The notes under the pieces are model-generated. The model was not told the DNA's origin and ran no database searches. It saw only the letters and a program-made list of their open reading frames with translations. The position numbers were made by a program, and so were the translations under genes. A stretch of DNA of 15,903 nucleotides from assembly GCA_002386585.1 (NCBI GenBank), contig DGIZ01000172.1, positions 1-15,903 of the forward strand. Reading direction: 5' to 3'. Below, piece by piece: positions 14,638 through 15,903 of the stretch (position 1 is its first letter; the number at the start of each line of letters is the position of its first letter). The DNA comes from Brevundimonas sp. UBA4609. GTDB taxonomy: Bacteria; Pseudomonadota; Alphaproteobacteria; Caulobacterales; Caulobacteraceae.

Positions 14638-14750
14638 AAAGGCGTGCGCGCCGGATTGCGGCCACAGAACCGCCTTGAGACAGGAACCCGCCCAGGGCTG
14701 GCGGCCTTTCGCCGTTCGGCCTAAGACGCGCGTCCCTGCAAGGAACGCCC

Positions 14751-15863
14751 ATGCCTTTCCCGTTTGAGATTTCCGCCGTCGAAGGCCGCGCACGCACCGG
14801 CGTGCTGAAAACCACGCGCGGCGACATTCGCACCCCCGCCTTCATGCCCGTCGGCACCGCCGCCACGGTCAAGGCGATGACGGTGGATCAGGTCAAACAG
14901 ACCGGCGCGGACATCATTCTGGGCAACACCTATCACCTGATGCTTCGGCCCGGTCCCGAGCGGATGGAGCGCCTGGGCGGCCTTCATAACTTCATGCGCT
15001 GGGACAAGCCGATCCTGACGGACTCCGGCGGCTTCCAGGTCATGAGCCTGTCGGGAATCTCCAAGCTCACCGAGGAGGCCGTCACCTTCTCCAGCCACAT
15101 CGACGGGTCCAAGCACGTCCTGACGCCAGAGCGCTCGATCCAGATTCAGGCCGACCGCCTGGGCTCCGACATCGTCATGCAGTTGGACGAATGCGTCGCC
15201 TGGCCCGCCGAGGAAAAGCGCGCCCGCGAAGGCATGGAGCTGTCCGCGCGCTGGGCCCAGCGCTCGAAGAACGCCTTCGGCACGCGCGACACGCAGGCCC
15301 TGTTCGGCATCCAGCAGGGCTCGACCTATGAAAACCTGCGCCGCGAGTCCTCCGAACGCCTGCAGGAGATCGGATTCGACGGCTACGCCATCGGCGGCCT
15401 AGCCGTCGGCGAGGGCCATGAGGCCATGTGCGAGGTGCTGGACTATGCGCCCGAGTTCCTGCCGAAGGACCGCCCCCGCTATCTTATGGGCGTCGGCAAG
15501 CCGATCGATCTGGTCGAAGCGGTTTATCGCGGCGTCGACATGTTCGATTGCGTCCTGCCCACCCGCGCGGGACGCCACGGCCAGGCCTGGACCTGGGACG
15601 GCCCGCGGAATCTCAAGAACGCCCGCTTCGCCGAGGATCAGGACCCGCTGGATATGGAAGTCCCCTGCCCGGCCTCGCAGGACTATTCAAAGGCTTACCT
15701 GCACCACCTGATCCGCGCCGATGAGATTCTCGGCAAGATCCTGCTCAGTTGGCACAACATCGCCTTCTTCCAGGCGCTGACGGCCGCCATGCGCGCGGCC
15801 ATCGCCGAAGGTCGGTTCGAACAGTTCCGCCGCGACTTCCGCGCGCGGCATCTCAAGGCCTAG
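14751..15863 (+). CDS. tgt: tRNA-guanine transglycosylase with altered zinc site
   Basis: Tgt swaps guanine 34 of GUN-anticodon tRNAs for preQ1, the step before QueA. The 370-residue length is normal. Catalytic aspartates are D91 (LTDSGGFQV) and the nucleophile D266 (MFDCVLPTR); the substrate-binding [12 protein letters not shown] and IGGLAVGEG are intact. The family's structural zinc site is C-x-C-x2-C-x25-H. Here the equivalent positions read V304, C306, S309 and H335 ([16 protein letters not shown], then SWHNIAFF), so two of four ligands are missing while the spacing and surrounding residues are preserved. The start ATG has AAGGAA about 6 nt upstream. It is divergent from the TonB receptor. 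It is almost certainly Tgt; whether it binds zinc is open. Confidence 0.95.
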   Translation: MPFPFEISAVEGRARTGVLKTTRGDIRTPAFMPVGTAATVKAMTVDQVKQTGADIILGNTYHLMLRPGPERMERLGGLHNFMRWDKPILTDSGGFQVMSLSGISKLTEEAVTFSSHIDGSKHVLTPERSIQIQADRLGSDIVMQLDECVAWPAEEKRAREGMELSARWAQRSKNAFGTRDTQALFGIQQGSTYENLRRESSERLQEIGFDGYAIGGLAVGEGHEAMCEVLDYAPEFLPKDRPRYLMGVGKPIDLVEAVYRGVDMFDCVLPTRAGRHGQAWTWDGPRNLKNARFAEDQDPLDMEVPCPASQDYSKAYLHHLIRADEILGKILLSWHNIAFFQALTAAMRAAIAEGRFEQFRRDFRARHLKA

Positions 15864-15903
15864 CCGCGGCGCGGCACGAAGCCGGCCGGCGCCGCCGGCG
15901 GCG

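Overview
The window is high-GC, densely packed bacterial chromosome, most like Caulobacterales (a Brevundimonas- or Caulobacter-like alphaproteobacterium). Evidence: a class I lysyl-tRNA synthetase, a Caulobacter-type TonB-dependent receptor, a QueE with a CX14CX2C radical-SAM motif, several TTG start candidates and frequent ATGA gene overlaps. The genus is inferred from protein style, not proven. I see no insertion sequence, phage block, CRISPR array, tRNA or rRNA.

Layout. 1-191: tail of a small Gly/Ala-rich protein with a charged end. 195-1546 (minus): queC-queE, ATGA-coupled, with a promoter near 1622-1650. 1743-3338 (plus): a CBS-pair/kinase-like/receiver hybrid whose H-box histidine is arginine. 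3358-4392 (minus): a metallo-beta-lactamase/beta-CASP nuclease of the ligase-associated exonuclease family, with no ligase beside it. 4465-5339 (plus): two overlapping PaaI-type hotdog thioesterases. 5445-5792 (plus): an unrecognised small protein behind a 10-bp-arm palindrome. A strong terminator at 5850-5882 runs into the start of a membrane protein (5885-6319), followed by an S24/LexA-type repressor (6380-7015). 7079-7558 (minus): a secreted glycine-zipper/SH3 protein. 7559-8074 is mostly non-coding, with one possible tiny membrane protein. 8075-10256 (minus): a MaoC-type hydratase followed by class I lysS. 10372-11939 (plus): queA and a coupled nucleotidyltransferase-fold protein. 11947-14553 (minus): the TonB-dependent receptor, divergent from tgt (14751-15863, plus).

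The main theme is queuosine tRNA modification. QueE and QueC make preQ0, Tgt inserts the deazapurine base into tRNA, and QueA adds the epoxycyclopentanediol moiety. FolE, QueD, QueF and QueG/QueH are not here. The four genes lie in two separate blocks.

The most interesting points are a Tgt that appears to have lost two of its four zinc ligands, the histidine-less hybrid kinase, and several hairpins or palindromes placed at gene starts. No clearly new multi-gene system is visible.
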